From contig CAKMRJ010005634.1 in NCBI GenBank assembly GCA_928212115.1, positions 120,335,594 through 120,399,593 on the forward strand: a stretch of 64,000 bases of DNA. The letters run 5' to 3'. Position 1 is the first letter of the stretch. Every line of letters begins with the position of its first letter. Under the pieces are notes generated by a model. It did not search any database and was not told the DNA's origin. It saw nothing but the letters and a program-made list of their open reading frames with translations. This document shows positions 20,694 to 31,625 of this stretch, piece by piece. The stretch is from Lactuca virosa. Its lineage: Eukaryota; Streptophyta; Magnoliopsida; Asterales; Asteraceae. The translations under genes were made by a program, and so were the position numbers.

Positions 20694-20772
20694 ACTCGAC
20701 GAGTCCAAGGAGGAACTCGACGAGTTCATGATGAACTCGACGAGTCCATTAGCTGACTCGACGAGTTGCACT
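20694..20772 (+). repeat. ACTCGACGAGT palindrome array in RLC-3 leader
   Basis: Four copies of the 11-bp near-palindrome ACTCGACGAGT occur with spacings of about 16-24 bases. RLC-4 has diverged copies on the other strand at 55085-55165. Confidence 0.8.
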
Positions 20773-21275
20773 GTCTGGTGGCAAAATTTCAAGTTTTTTT
20801 TGGCCTAAATTGTAATAGGATCATTACCACAAACTGTTTTGTATCATAAAATCTGTTTTTTCTGATATGGTAGTGATTATCATCATCCAATTAAAAGATA
20901 ATTGTCAAAATTTCAAGATTATTGTTAGTTTATATGATAAGCTAATGGTTTGTAAATTTTTGATTTGATATTATCTTGCCTTATGAGTTAAATTAGGTCA
21001 ATGATAAATTATATGATACTTTTATTAGTTAAACTTGATCTAAATGTTTTTGAAGAGTTTCATAACTTGTCCTCAAGTTATGGAACATGAAAAGTCTCAT
21101 TCATTAAACATTAAACTCATAAGTTATGGAAACCAAAAGTTTTGAAGAGTTACAAAACTTGCCCTCAAGTTTTGGAATTTTTAAAGTCTCACTTATGAAA
21201 CATTTAATTCCAAACCTTAGAATTTTAAAAGTTTAAAATTCAACCCTTATACTATTATAATATTAAAAGTTAATA

Positions 21276-21309
<34 letters not shown>

Positions 21310-21507
21310 ACAAGTCAGTCTTACCGTTAGTAGGCCTCATTCATGAAGCTGATCTATAAGGGGTGTTGAAGGAAGCGGCATGTAAAATGACCGCCATTGG
21401 GCATCTACTCTAAATGTTTTTTTATAAAATTCTCAATCTTAGTTACTTTAGGAAAAATGTGAAAATGATGCTGTTCCATGAAATTGCACTTTGCACCTTG
21501 CCAAGTC

Positions 21508-21624
21508 GTTAGTGGAGCGTGTGTGGTTAACCGACACATTAACTTGGACTAGTAAGGGTGGCAAAGGGTAGCTTGATGTTTGTCATGGATCAATGGAGCG
21601 TGTGTGGTTAACCGACACATTGAT
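21508..21624 (+). ncRNA. Twin GGTTAACC leader hairpins of RLC-3 (candidate dimerisation signal)
   Basis: Hairpin 1 (21508-21543) has stem GTTAGTG/CATTAAC. Hairpin 2 (21589-21624) has stem ATCAATG/CATTGAT. Both also pair TGTGT/ACACA around a nine-base loop containing GGTTAACC (21525-21532 and 21606-21613). The outer stems differ in sequence between the two hairpins while the loop is identical, which is the mark of selected structure. The layout resembles retroviral dimer-initiation loops; function is inferred. Confidence 0.62.
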
Positions 21625-21990
21625 TAGGTGATAAATGACATCGAGTGTACCAAGCACATTTTCATGGTTATTCAGACCTTGTTTGTGATCCTCGGTATCC
21701 CAGTCACAAACTTGAAGGGCATAATCGGGATTTAAACATGCCATTGAAAAGTTCAGTGAATCTCAAAAGAATCTAGGAATGTCAATTCATTTAAAACTCA
21801 ATAATCAATTTCGTTTTTCATGGTGGAAATTGGTAAATCGTCATTTACCTACCTTCAAATATTTTGCAATTGGATTAAGGCATCCCTCTTCCGAATTGTA
21901 AAATATTGTGTTGGGTCATAGCCTTAATATTTCATTTGGGTGTTATATTAAGGATTCTTATCTAATCTAAACTTTGTCTTTCTTTTTCAG

Positions 21991-22906
21991 ATGTCTTAAC
22001 ACTGCTTCTGGCTCAAACCCTTCTGGTTCTTTCTCCCTCATGAACTTGTGTGGGAGGTTCATCTTTGATGGTTCGAATTTCAATGATTGGATTCAGAACA
22101 TTAGGATGGTCACTCGTTACGAGGACAAGGAATATGTCCTCGATAAAGAGCTTAAGGAGATTGATGAAGCAACCGCTACTCCTGAAGAAGTTGTTGAATA
22201 TAGGACTCATGAGAAGGACGCCACAAAGGTGTCATGTATCATGTTAGCCACTATGACAGCTGAACTTCAAAAGTCCTATGAGGAATACTACCCTTTCGAG
22301 ATGCACCAAGACTTGATGGAAAGGTACTATCAAAGTGCTTGACAGGAAAGGTATGAAATCTTTTCCTCCATTATTACAACAAAAATGAAGGATGGAGAGT
22401 CCATCACGACCCACTTGCAAAAGATGCAAAGGTTTGTGGACCGATTGCTGAAGTTGAATGTAAACTTTGATGAAGAGTTGGCCATTTATATTATCCTACA
22501 CTCTTTGCATCCTTGTTATGATCAGTTTCGTATGACTTATCATATGAACAAAGAGGAGGTCACTCTAAGCAAGATTCAAGGCCTACTCAGAACTGTTGAG
22601 AGTAGTTTGGAAGGCAAATATGTTATTCCTACTCCTACTGCTATTGCTCATGTTCTGGAAATTGGACATGGGAAAGAGAAGAAGAGGAAGGCTCCTGCTA
22701 AGAGCCACAAGGGAAAGTCCCATGGTGGATCATCTTCTAGTGGAACCAAAGGTGATTCTGCTACTCCCTCTACCAACCCAAAAGAAGCAGAGTGCTTCTA
22801 TTGTCATGATAAAGGGCACTGGAAGCGAAGCTGCCCCAAATACTTGCAGGATGTCAAGGATGGGAAAATAAAGCCCACCCATGCAGGTATTTACACTATT
22901 CTGTCT
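21991..22906 (+). pseudogene. RLC-3 gag, broken
   Basis: The likely start ATG at 21991 is followed by TAA at its third codon. Beyond that the frame is open to 22342 (GRFIFDGSNFNDWI, DKELKEIDE) and, after a stop and shift, from 22385 (MKDGESITTHLQKM). These are the features of the UBN2-type copia gag. A Lys/Ser-rich stretch precedes the zinc knuckle at 22793-22833, which keeps all four ligands as C-x2-C-x4-H-x4-C. The frame runs on into protease. Confidence 0.88.
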
Positions 22907-24240
22907 AATAACTCATCATATGATAATTCTTTGGTCCTTGATACAGGTTGTGGTTTTCACATTTGTTCTGATTTGCAGGGACTAAAAAGAAGTAGGGATG
23001 TGGAGCACGGGAAGATAAACTTAATCATGGGGAATAGGAAAGTGTCGCCTGTCACCAAGATTGGAGTTTATTCTTTATTTCTTAGTAGTGGGTTAGAATT
23101 GGATTTGAATAATTGTTGCTACTCGTTCGATATGGCGAGAAATATTATTTCCTTTCATGGTTTGTATAAACAAGGTTTTAGTTTTTCATTTAATAATGAA
23201 ATTGGTTCTATTAATGCTTTTTATAATGGTATATTTTATTTTAAAGCATTGCCTTGTAATGGTATATATGAAACTGTGATGGTTGTAGACAACTTAGGAA
23301 ATAATGTATTGCACATCGATTCGTCAAATGGTTTGGACAAGGCATCCTTGTGGCATTGTCGTCTTGGACATGTCAGCAAGAAGCGCATAGCCCAACTCCA
23401 AAAGGATGGAGTCTTGGAGTCATTCGACTTAAAGTCGGATGACACTTGCGAATCTTGTTTGCTTGGAAAGATGACCAAGTCACCCTTCACTGGTACTTGT
23501 GAAAGGGGTGAGGGTCTGTTGGATCTCATACACACCGATGTGTGTGGACTCTTCAGATCACCTACAAGTAATGGTAAGCGCTTCTATGTGAATTTTACTT
23601 ATGATTACAACAGATATGGCTATATCTACTTAATCAAGCATAAGTCAGAAACCTTTGAAAAATTCAAAGAGTTTAAACAAGAAGTGGAGAATCAACTGGG
23701 CAGGAAGATAAAGATGATCCGATCCCATCGAGGTGGTTAATATCTTAGTATCGAGTTCCACTACTATCTTAAGGAATGTGGAATTGTTTCACAATTGACG
23801 TCACATAGGACACCACAACTTAATGGTGTGGCTGAGAGGCGCAATCGAACCTTTTTGGACATGGTTCGTTCCATGATGAGTCGAGCTTCGTTACCTATCT
23901 CATTTTGGGGGTATGCCTTAGACACTGCCGCCCATATCCTTAATCTAGTCTCAACTAAGAAGGTTACCAAAACACCTCACGAGATGTGGACAGGGAAGGT
24001 TACCTCGTTAGCACATATCAAGGTTTGGGGTTACGAGGCTTTCGTAAGACGAGAGAATCCTGAAAAGCTCGAACCTTGTAGTGAGTGATGTATATTCATC
24101 AACTACCCGTATAAGTCCTCTGGATATCTCTTCTATAGACCGAGTGACAATGTTGTCTCCATTGCAAGGAGAGGGGTTTTCCACGAAAGAGAACTCATAT
24201 GCCAAGAGGATAGTGGGAGGCAAATTGACCTTGAAGAGCT
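22907..24240 (+). pseudogene. RLC-3 protease, GAG-pre-integrase and integrase, broken
   Basis: The protease motif DTG is intact at 22940-22948. GAG-pre-integrase follows (LWHCRLGHVSKKRI near 23350-23390, then CESCLLGKM at 23449). The integrase core begins HTDVCG near 23530 and keeps its first Asp. The second catalytic Asp is replaced (RSHRGG near 23722-23738) and the next codon is a stop at 23738-23740. A second frame, 23795-24088, carries LNGVAERRNRTFLDMVRSMM with the catalytic Glu and PISFWGYAL. Decay continues to about 24240. Confidence 0.88.
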
Positions 24241-25494
24241 TCAAGAGTTAAGTGATGAACGAACCTCAACCACTAGCGCTCAACCCGAGGAGGAAACTCC
24301 TGTTGAACCAGTCGACGAGTTCGTACCTCTGAGACGTTCCAGTAGAGTTAGTGTTCCACCTGTGTTATATGGTTTTCATATAACAAATGAAGGTGATATG
24401 TTTATCAGTGATAGTACATTGATAAATTTGGATGAACCTAATAACTACAAGGAAGCCATGGCAGGCCCTGAGTCTGCAAAATGGAAAGAGGCTATGGACA
24501 GCGAGATTCAGTCCATGTATGACAATCAAGTTTGGAACTTGGTTTAAAATGTACCAGGTCGTAAGACGGTCGGGTGCAAATGGATCTTCAAGAAGAAGAC
24601 CGACATGGATGGGAAAGTACGCACATATAAGGCGCAACTGGTTGCGAAGGGCTTTACTCAAACTCATGGAGTTGACTATGATGAGACCTTCTCACCAGTA
24701 GCGAAGATTAAGTCTATAAGTGTTATGCCAGACATATCTGCATTTCATGATTAAGAAATATGGCAAATGGATGTCAAAACCGCTTTCCTTAATGGGAAGT
24801 TGGCTGAAGATGTTTACATGAGTCAGCCAGATGGTTTTGTCAATGCAAAGTACCTTAATAGAGTGCGTAAGCTTGAGAAATCCATTTATGGATTGAAACA
24901 AGCATCTCGCAGATGGAATCTTTGTTTCGATGAGAAAGTCAAAGAGTTTGGATTTTCGAGAAGCGAGGATGAGTACTATGTATATGTCAAAGCTAGTGGG
25001 AGTATAGTTAGCTTTCTGGTGTTGTATGTGGATGACATACTTCTCATTGGAAATGACATTCCAACCTTGCAGGAGGTTAAGTCTTGGATTGGGAAGTGTT
25101 TCACTATGAAGCACCTCGGGGAAGTTGCTTATATTCTAGGGATAAGGATATTGAGAAACAGGAGTAAAAGACTAATAGGACTTAGTCAAAGTACCTACTT
25201 AGAGAAGGTGTTGAAGCGTTTCAACATGGAGAAATCCAAGAAAGGTGATTTACCTATCCAAAGCAATACCAAACTGAGAAAGACTCAGAGTCCGAGTACA
25301 GAGGCCGAGATAGCAGAGATGAGTCTAGTACCATATGCTTCCGCAATTGGCTCGATCATGTATACTATGACTTGTACTCGCCCTGATGTGGCCTTTGCTT
25401 TGAGCACGGTCAGGAGATATCAAGGGAATCCTGGTAAAGCTCACTGGACTGTGGTAAAGAACATTCTTAAGTACCTACGGAGGACAAAGGACTA
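24241..25494 (+). pseudogene. RLC-3 reverse transcriptase, broken
   Basis: The frame 24362-24547 holds the RT entry motif EAMAGPESAKWKEAM. Stops follow at 24544 and about 24752. The main frame 24767-25495 has MDVKTAFLNG, GLKQASRRWN, the intact metal-binding motif YVDD at 25025-25036, and PYASAIGSIMYTMTCTRPDV. It ends at a TAG where the family continues into RNase H. The order integrase-RT-RNase H confirms Ty1/copia. Confidence 0.9.
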
Positions 25495-26017
25495 GGTCCT
25501 TACCCTCGGTGGGAGTGATGAATTAAGAGTGACAGGGTATAGTGACCCCAACTTTCAGACCGATAATGATAATTTCCGCTCTCAGTCGGGCTGGGTATTT
25601 ACCTTGAATGGAGGAGCATTAACTTGGAAAAGTTCCAAACAGGAAACTATAGCTGATTCAACATGCGAATCAGAGTACATAGCGGCAAGCAAAGCGTCGA
25701 AGGAGGCGATATGGCTGAAGAACTTCGTCGGAAACCTTGGAGTTGTACAAACTGTAAAGGAGCCTATGGAGATTTTCTGTGACAGCGAGAGTGCTGTCGC
25801 CTTAACTAAGGAACCAAGGGATCATGGTAGATCCAGACACATCGACAAAAAATATCACTTCATAAGACATCGGATAGAAGAAGGACTCCTCGTAATAAAG
25901 AGGGTATCGTCAGAGGAGAACCCAGCAGATCCCGTTACGAAGGGACTGAGTAGGGTCAAGCACTTGCAACATGTGAGGAGCATTGGGATGGAGGACGATA
26001 TTAGTTTTAATGATTAG
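25495..26017 (+). pseudogene. RLC-3 RNase H
   Basis: RNase H removes the RNA strand during cDNA synthesis. A frame of 162 codons from 25529 contains GYSDPNFQTDND, the SQSGWVFTLNGGALTWKSSK motif, CESEYIAASKA and EEGLLVIKRVSSEENPADP. It ends at 26015-26017 with the natural terminus of the polyprotein. The first catalytic motif reads SDPNF where most copia elements have TDASF. Confidence 0.9.
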
Positions 26018-26875
26018 ATAGCTATTTAGAAACTTGTAATAGATAATATGTAATTGACATTTGATGATTAAATAAAAGGAGTTTTATTTATGAGTAAAGT
26101 TACTATCTTGTGTCAATTTTTTACTATTGTTTCATTTTTCTTATTTTGACTTCCAGAATAATAAGATTATTCAAACTATCCACAGTTGAACATACTTTGG
26201 AAGTAGGTATTGAGGCAAGACTGTCATGAATTTGGCTTGTAGATTGTCTAAGCGTTTAGACATAGCAAAAGTTTGCTGCAACATTCATGAGTGCTCCTGA
26301 AATAAGATTTGAGTATTGGATTAATCCCACGCTCACATGAATCACTTCATGGAATTTATCACGAGTGATTCTGAGACGATAATATCATATAGTCTTCAAA
26401 CCAAGATGTATGAGTTGTTGACTATGAGTTGGTTGTACATTGATAGTGCGAAAATGCATTAGTAACTTGATGTTATAAAACGTGCTATTGTGTATGATTT
26501 AATGAGTAGTTAGTACATGCATATAAGTCGAAGTTTATCTGTTCCTTTTATCTTTGGAGGATTAAAAGCGATATCTTGGGCCCCTCGAGGATTTTGTTTT
26601 GACTTATGTGCCGGGCCCGGTCAGGATTCAATTGATGTGTTCAATTAAGTTCTATGTCAAACAAATCGGAAATCAGGAAACAAATTGCTGGACAATAAGT
26701 ATGACTATGTTCCATGTATTTGTCCACATGATATTTTGAAGAACAGAGGATTCTATGATCCCTTATCTAAATGGCGTGTCAGAGTTCGACATCGGCTTTT
26801 AATAGCTACAATTTCTAGTCGGTTTTTTAAGTCGTACTTGCAGTTATAGTTATTAGACTTATCCAAGTGGGAGAC
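26018..26875 (+). other. RLC-3 conserved 3' non-coding region and purine tract
   Basis: About 850 bases without a useful frame separate RNase H from the 3' LTR. The same region is recognisable in RLC-2 (minus, 8457-9250) and RLC-6 (62540-63306). The purine tract is ATCCAAGTGGGAGAC ending 26875. Confidence 0.75.
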
Positions 26876-27640
26876 TGTTGGATTAGGTGTCTAAGCCCAT
26901 AACTATAATTGGTATGTACTTGACCCGAGAGTAGCATGGTCCATTTGGGTTGCATTCACATGAACAATCTGATAGGATAGATGTTTGAGAAAGTGGTTAT
27001 TTATGATTTACTAATATATTATAAGTATAATATATTAATTGAGAAATCATATTATTTAATTAGTATTGATCAAGAATTAATTTGAAATTAATTTAGGGAT
27101 CAAAAGAGACTAATTAAATTAACGGGGACTGATTATGTAAATTAGTGATACATGTGGTTTTGGCTATTGATCCATGATGTGCTAAGTTTATGTGAGAGTC
27201 CATGAAGAGTTAGTCCATATGAGTTAAGGATCATAAGCCTAAGTGTAAGAATTAGGGTTACATATGACTCTTGGAATTCTAACACTATATATGTAACCCT
27301 TTAGAACCCAAAATCGGATGCACATGTAATATAGCAAGAGTATAGCCGATTTTGGGGTGTTCTTAACCTCTCTCTCAAGTCCTCCAATTGTTGGTGGTGT
27401 TTTGTGAAGCATTTGAGGCATCACACTTGAGGTGCTAAGCTCTGAAAGGCCAAGTAATACAAGCTACATAAAGAGGTAATCATCTAACTAGTTTTTATGA
27501 TTCATATATCAAGTTGTATGCTAAATAGGCTTCATGCTTTGGAAAAATTAAATTTGCATGTATAACTAGAGAAAACTTAGATCCAAAGCATTAGGGTTGT
27601 ATGTGCACCATAGGGATGTTATAGTGCTCAAAACCCATCA
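26876..27640 (+). repeat. RLC-3 3' LTR (765 bp)
   Basis: It starts TGTTGGATTAGG and ends AAAACCCATCA. The last 318 bases (27323-27640) are inside the tandem duplication and recur at 31626-31943. Confidence 0.92.
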
Positions 27641-28010
27641 TCTTTATCATATCTTTTATTACTTTCCTTGTTTATGATTATGTTTTATTCGATCATATAT
27701 AGGTACTTTCTTAGTCAATGGAATGACTGCTCAAGTTGTGTTCAAAACAGATGTTACCCAATCTTTTGTATCTTTTACGCTTAGCAAGAAGTTTAGCGAT
27801 GCTCCAGGGACCCTGGATTATCCTTTGGAGGTAGAGATCGCTGACGACCGTTTAATTAGTGCTTTGAGGGTTCACCAGGGTTGTGTTCTAAACGTGTTCA
27901 ACAACATGTACTCGATTGATTTGGTTTCAATTCCTCTGCGAGGGTCGACGGTTAATCTGGGTATGGATTGGTTGGGCCCCAATGGGGCTATGGTTGATTG
28001 TGAGCACTAG
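27641..28010 (+). pseudogene. RLG-2 intron 3' part and protease (copy 1)
   Basis: 27641-27702 is U-rich, ends ATATAG and is the rest of the candidate intron. The exon then reads GTFLVNG. The protease frame 27723-28010 matches RLG-1 (LSKKF, PLEVEIADDR, IPLRG, GMDWLGPNGA), but the catalytic DSGAT is replaced by KTDVT, so it is dead. It ends at TAG 28008. Copy 2 is 31944-32313. Confidence 0.86.
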
Positions 28011-29560
28011 TTGGTGAGAGTTCGAACCCCAAGTGGGGGAGAACTGGTTATACACGGCAAGGGCGCTCAGCGTATAACGACTCTCTATTCAGCTGCGAGA
28101 GCTAAGAGATATCTTCATCATGGATGTTCTGGATTTTTGGCCTATGTGGCGGATACTCGATTTTATAGCATGACGATCATGGGCGATGTGCCCATTGTTT
28201 GTGATTTTTCTGATGTGTTTCCTAAGGATTTACCTGGAGTGCCGCCCAAGAGGCAGGTAGAGTTCCAGATTGATTTGGTTCCCGGTGCGACTCCGATAGC
28301 CAAGGCACCATATCGTTTAGCACCTCTAGAGATGAAAGAGTTGTCTACGCAGCTGCAGGAGCTGTTAGACAAAGGATTTATCAGGCCAAGTAGTTCGCCA
28401 TGGGGAGCATCGATCCTATTCGTGAAGAAGAAGGATGGTTCACACCGTATGTGTATTTATTATTGGGAGTTGAACAAGCTGATGACGAAGAACTGATATC
28501 CGCTCCCGAGGATCAACGATTTATTTGACCTGCTTCTGGGCGTATCTTGGTTCTCTAAGATTGATTTGCGATCGGGTTACCACCTGATGAGGATCAGAGA
28601 TGAGGATGTGAAGAAAAAGGCATTTAGGACTTATTATGGTCATTACGAGCTTGTGGTGATGTCATTCAGGCTCACTAACGCACCGGCTGCGTTCATGGAT
28701 CTCATGAACAGGGTGTATAGGCCGATGATGGATCATTCTGTGATTGTGTACATTGATGATATTTTAGTCTGTTACAAGACCAAGGAGCAGCATGAGGAGA
28801 ATCTATGAGAGGTTTTGGAGACCTTGAGCATGGAGAAGTTTTATGCGAAATTCTCCAAGTGTGATTTATGGTTGAGCGAGGTGCAGTTCTTAGGGCACAT
28901 CGTCAGCCAAAATGGTATACTGGTCGGCCTGACCAAGATCGAGGCAGTGATGCAGTGAGAAGTTCCAAAGACACCATCTGAGATTAGGAGCTTCTTGGGT
29001 TTAGTAGGTTATTATCGGAAATGTATTCAGGACTTCTCCAAGATTGTTGTTCCATTGACCAATCGACGATGAAGAACGTTACTTTCTAGTGGGGGCCTGA
29101 TCAACAAGCAGCTTTTTAGACTTTGAGGCAGAGGTTGTGTGAGGCTCCGATTATGACTCTGCCCGAGGGTATGGAAGATTTCGTGGTTTATTGCGATGCA
29201 TCAATTTTGGATTTGGGAGCAGTGTTGATGTAGAGGTTTCATGTGATTGCATAGGCTTCGAGGCAGTTGAAGCTTCACGAGGCGAACTACCCTACGCATG
29301 ATTTGGAGCCGGGGGCTGTGGTTTATTCCCTCAAGATTTGGATGCATTACTTGTATGGGGTCTTGTGCACTATTTATACTGATCACAAGAGCCTAAGATA
29401 CCTGATGGATCAGCAGAATTTAAATATGAGACAACGGAGATGGTTGGATGTGGTGAAGAATTATGACTGCAAGATCTTGTATCACCCTTGGAAGGCCAAT
29501 GTTGTGGCCGAGGCCTTGAGTCGCAAGGCCACGAGTGCACCCGTCGGAGATCTATTTTGA
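28011..29560 (+). pseudogene. RLG-2 reverse transcriptase-RNase H (copy 1), broken
   Basis: Frames 28011-28496, 28566-28808 and 29267-29560 carry FVKKKDGSHRMC, FRLTNAPAAF and the intact metal-binding motif YIDD (28749-28760), then the RNase H motifs TDHKSLRYLMDQ and VVAEALSRKA. The first RNase H Asp region (DASILDLG near 29197) lies in another frame. There are many TGA and TAG stops, for example at 28494, 28806, 28957 and 29230. Copy 2 is 32314-33863, with the same stops. Confidence 0.88.
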
Positions 29561-30955
29561 GGATGATTATTGTTTCTCCACTGTTGGATATGATCAAGAA
29601 GGTTCAAATGGAAGGGTTGAAATGGGAAAATTGGAAGGATGAAAGTATTAGGGTTCAGATTCCGTTATTTGTCATGGATAGTCGTGTGTTATTGACTCGG
29701 TGTGGTAGATTTTGGCTCCTGGTTGCTGGTAGGGTTAGACAGACATTATTGGAGGAGGCTCATAAGTCGAAGTTTTCAATCCATCCGGGGGCCACAAATA
29801 TGTATAGAGATTTGATATTGAGTTGTTGGTGGACTTGTATGAAGAGGGAGATAACTTGGTTTGTGGAGCGGTTTTTGACTTGTCGGAAAGTCAAGGCCGA
29901 GCATCGGAGACCCTATGGAAAAATGCAGCTGCTACCCATTCACATATGGAAGTGGGAAGATATCACTATGAATTTTATTATAAAGCTTCCTAGGACGGCA
30001 CGAAGGGTTGTATCTATCTGGGTCATTGTTGACAGATGAACCAAGAGTACACATTTCATACCCATTACTGAGAGCGCCTCCATCGAGAAACTGGTTGACA
30101 TCTACATCAGGAAGTTGGTGGTTCGGCACGGGGTGCCAGTTTCGGTGGTTTCTGATAGAGATATTTGCATTACCTTCAGATTTTGGACGAAATTTCATCA
30201 GGAGTTGGGTACTCAACTGCATTTTAGCACAACATACCACCCTTGGACCTATGTACAGAGTGATCAGACTATACATACACTCGAAGATATGATCAGAGCA
30301 ATTGTGTTGGATTTCGGCGGGGGGAAGTATCGACAACAACTATCATTCCAGTATTGATTGATCGCCTTTTGAGATGTTGTACGGGGGGAAGTATCGAACC
30401 CCAGTTTGTTGGGGCGAGGTCAGACATCGGGTTATGGGAAGTACTGAGGTAGTACTCAAGACTAGCGAGCTGATTCAACACGTGTGTGGTCGGGTTTAAA
30501 CCGCACAGAGCCGTCAGAAAAGTTACGCTGATTGACGTCGTTCATACTTGGAGTTTCAGGTGGGAGATATGGTACTTTTGAAGGTATCACCATGGAAGGG
30601 TGTCATTCGGTTCAAGAAACGGGGCAAGTTGGGACCCGGTTTTATTAGACCATTCAAGGTTTTTTCCTGGGTGGGCAATGTGGCATACCGATTAGATTTT
30701 CCTAATGAGATTAGTCAAATTCACAACAAATTTCATGTTTTTTAGTTGCAGAAATGTTTGGCTAATGGTTCCGCAGTAGTTCAGTTGAATGACATTCCGG
30801 TCGATGAGCGACTGAATTGTATGGAGAGACCAGTTGCGATCCTTGACATGAAGATGAAGGCATTGCGTAACAAGGTGTTGGGATTAGTGAATGTGCAATG
30901 GAAGCACTGGAAGGGTTCCAAATGGATGTGTGAACCCGAGGAGGAGATGAGCTAG
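29561..30955 (+). pseudogene. RLG-2 integrase and chromodomain-like tail (copy 1), broken
   Basis: 29488-30039 holds the zinc-binding N-terminal region and core start (HPGATNMYRDL, CRKVKAEH, FIIKLPRTA). 30115-30357 holds VRHGVPVSVVSDRD. 30548-30745 holds VGDMVLLKVSPWKGVIRF and the SH3-like C-terminal domain. 30746-30955 is the tail with VQWKHWKGSKW, chromodomain-like. A local duplication of GGGGGAAGTATCGA (30319 and 30385) marks a rearrangement in the core. Copy 2 is 33864-35258. Confidence 0.86.
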
Positions 30956-31019
30956 CATTAACCTGAGTTATTTTCAGCGACAAACTTTGATGAAGAAGTC
31001 TGATTCAAGTGGGGGAGAG

Positions 31020-31085
31020 TTGTGACATCCAAATATCGAGGAATGAAGTTTATTTATGTTTGAGATCTTGGTTGGCCACGCCGTG
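31020..31085 (+). repeat. RLG-2 3' LTR start (copy 1)
   Basis: The purine tract CAAGTGGGGGAGAGT (31005-31019) is followed by TGTGACATCC, 66 bases that match 18807-18872, up to the RLG-3 insertion at 31086. Copy 2 is 35323-35388. Confidence 0.88.
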
Positions 31086-31625
31086 TGTAACGTCCCGAAA
31101 ATCATAAGGAAATTTTTTTGTTTTTGTTAAGTATTAATTCATATAACATTCCGTTTCCAAAACATTCAATGAAAAATAGTAATTAAACATCAGAGTAAAA
31201 TCTTAATTAATCAAATTCGGAATAAACTCTGGGCTATGTTGTGCAGTCATGCCAGACCCTTCCCTTCCGAACTGGAAGTACCTGAAACCATAAGCATAAA
31301 CTGTAAGCACAAAGCTTAGTGAGTTCCCAAAAATACCACATACTATGCATAAGAAAATGAATTATATGGGCCAAATCATAGTCTTACGATCATTTCCTAC
31401 CATGGGACAAATCATGGTCTTTCCTTGCAATGCCAAGGGCCAAATCCCGGTCTTTCATACAAGTGCCAGGGACCAGATCCTATTCTCTCATACCATTATC
31501 AGGGGCGAGATCTTGGTGTTTCATACAATTGCTAGAGGCCAAATCCTGGTCTTTCATGTAATTATCACAGAGACAATTAGCATTCTACACAACAAAGTAA
31601 TGGGCCAACATTAGTGCCTTTGACC
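31086..31625 (-). repeat. Duplicated fragment of RLG-3 LTR
   Basis: It begins TGTAACGTCCCGAAAATC and matches 35389-35928 and 42538 onward. It exists only because of the tandem duplication and has no element body attached. The repeat units with GGGCCAAATC...GGTCTTTCAT at 31365-31600 are the LTR minisatellite. Confidence 0.9.

Larger units (their letters stand above)
20599..21990 (+). other. RLC-3 leader
   Basis: The primer site TGGTATCAGAG is at 20600-20610. Four ACTCGACGAGT-type palindromes lie at 20694-20772, (TA)n at 21278-21307, a conserved block at 21309-21405 and the twin hairpins at 21508-21624. No frame of note is present. It ends in a pyrimidine run plus CAG at 21976-21990, directly before the gag ATG; RLC-4 has the same run. 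Confidence 0.75.
20498..27640 (+). mobile_element. RLC-3: copia element, nearly complete internal region
   Basis: It has a 3' LTR at 26876-27640, a 5' LTR cut to its last 101 bases (20498-20598), a primer site at 20600-20610, leader, gag, protease, integrase, RT, RNase H, a long 3' non-coding region and a purine tract at 26862-26875. It sits inside the candidate gag-pol intron of RLG-2, seven bases after the 5' splice site. A target duplication cannot be tested because the 5' end is lost. Confidence 0.92.
27323..31625 (+). repeat. 4303-bp tandem duplication, copy 1
   Basis: It holds the RLC-3 LTR end, RLG-2 pol, the RLG-2 3' LTR start and the first 540 bases of the RLG-3 LTR. The junction word CATG occurs at 27323, 31626 and 35929. 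All matching features sit exactly 4303 bases apart, so there are no net indels. Confidence 0.95.

Noticed and set aside
29932..30339. 135-codon minus-strand frame over RLG-2 integrase (also 34235-34642)
   Set aside because: It is antisense shadow of integrase, with no domain of its own.
31345..31614. Frame with repeated GQILVFHT units (also 35648-35917)
   Set aside because: It is the plus-strand reading of the minus-strand RLG-3 LTR minisatellite, so not a gene.
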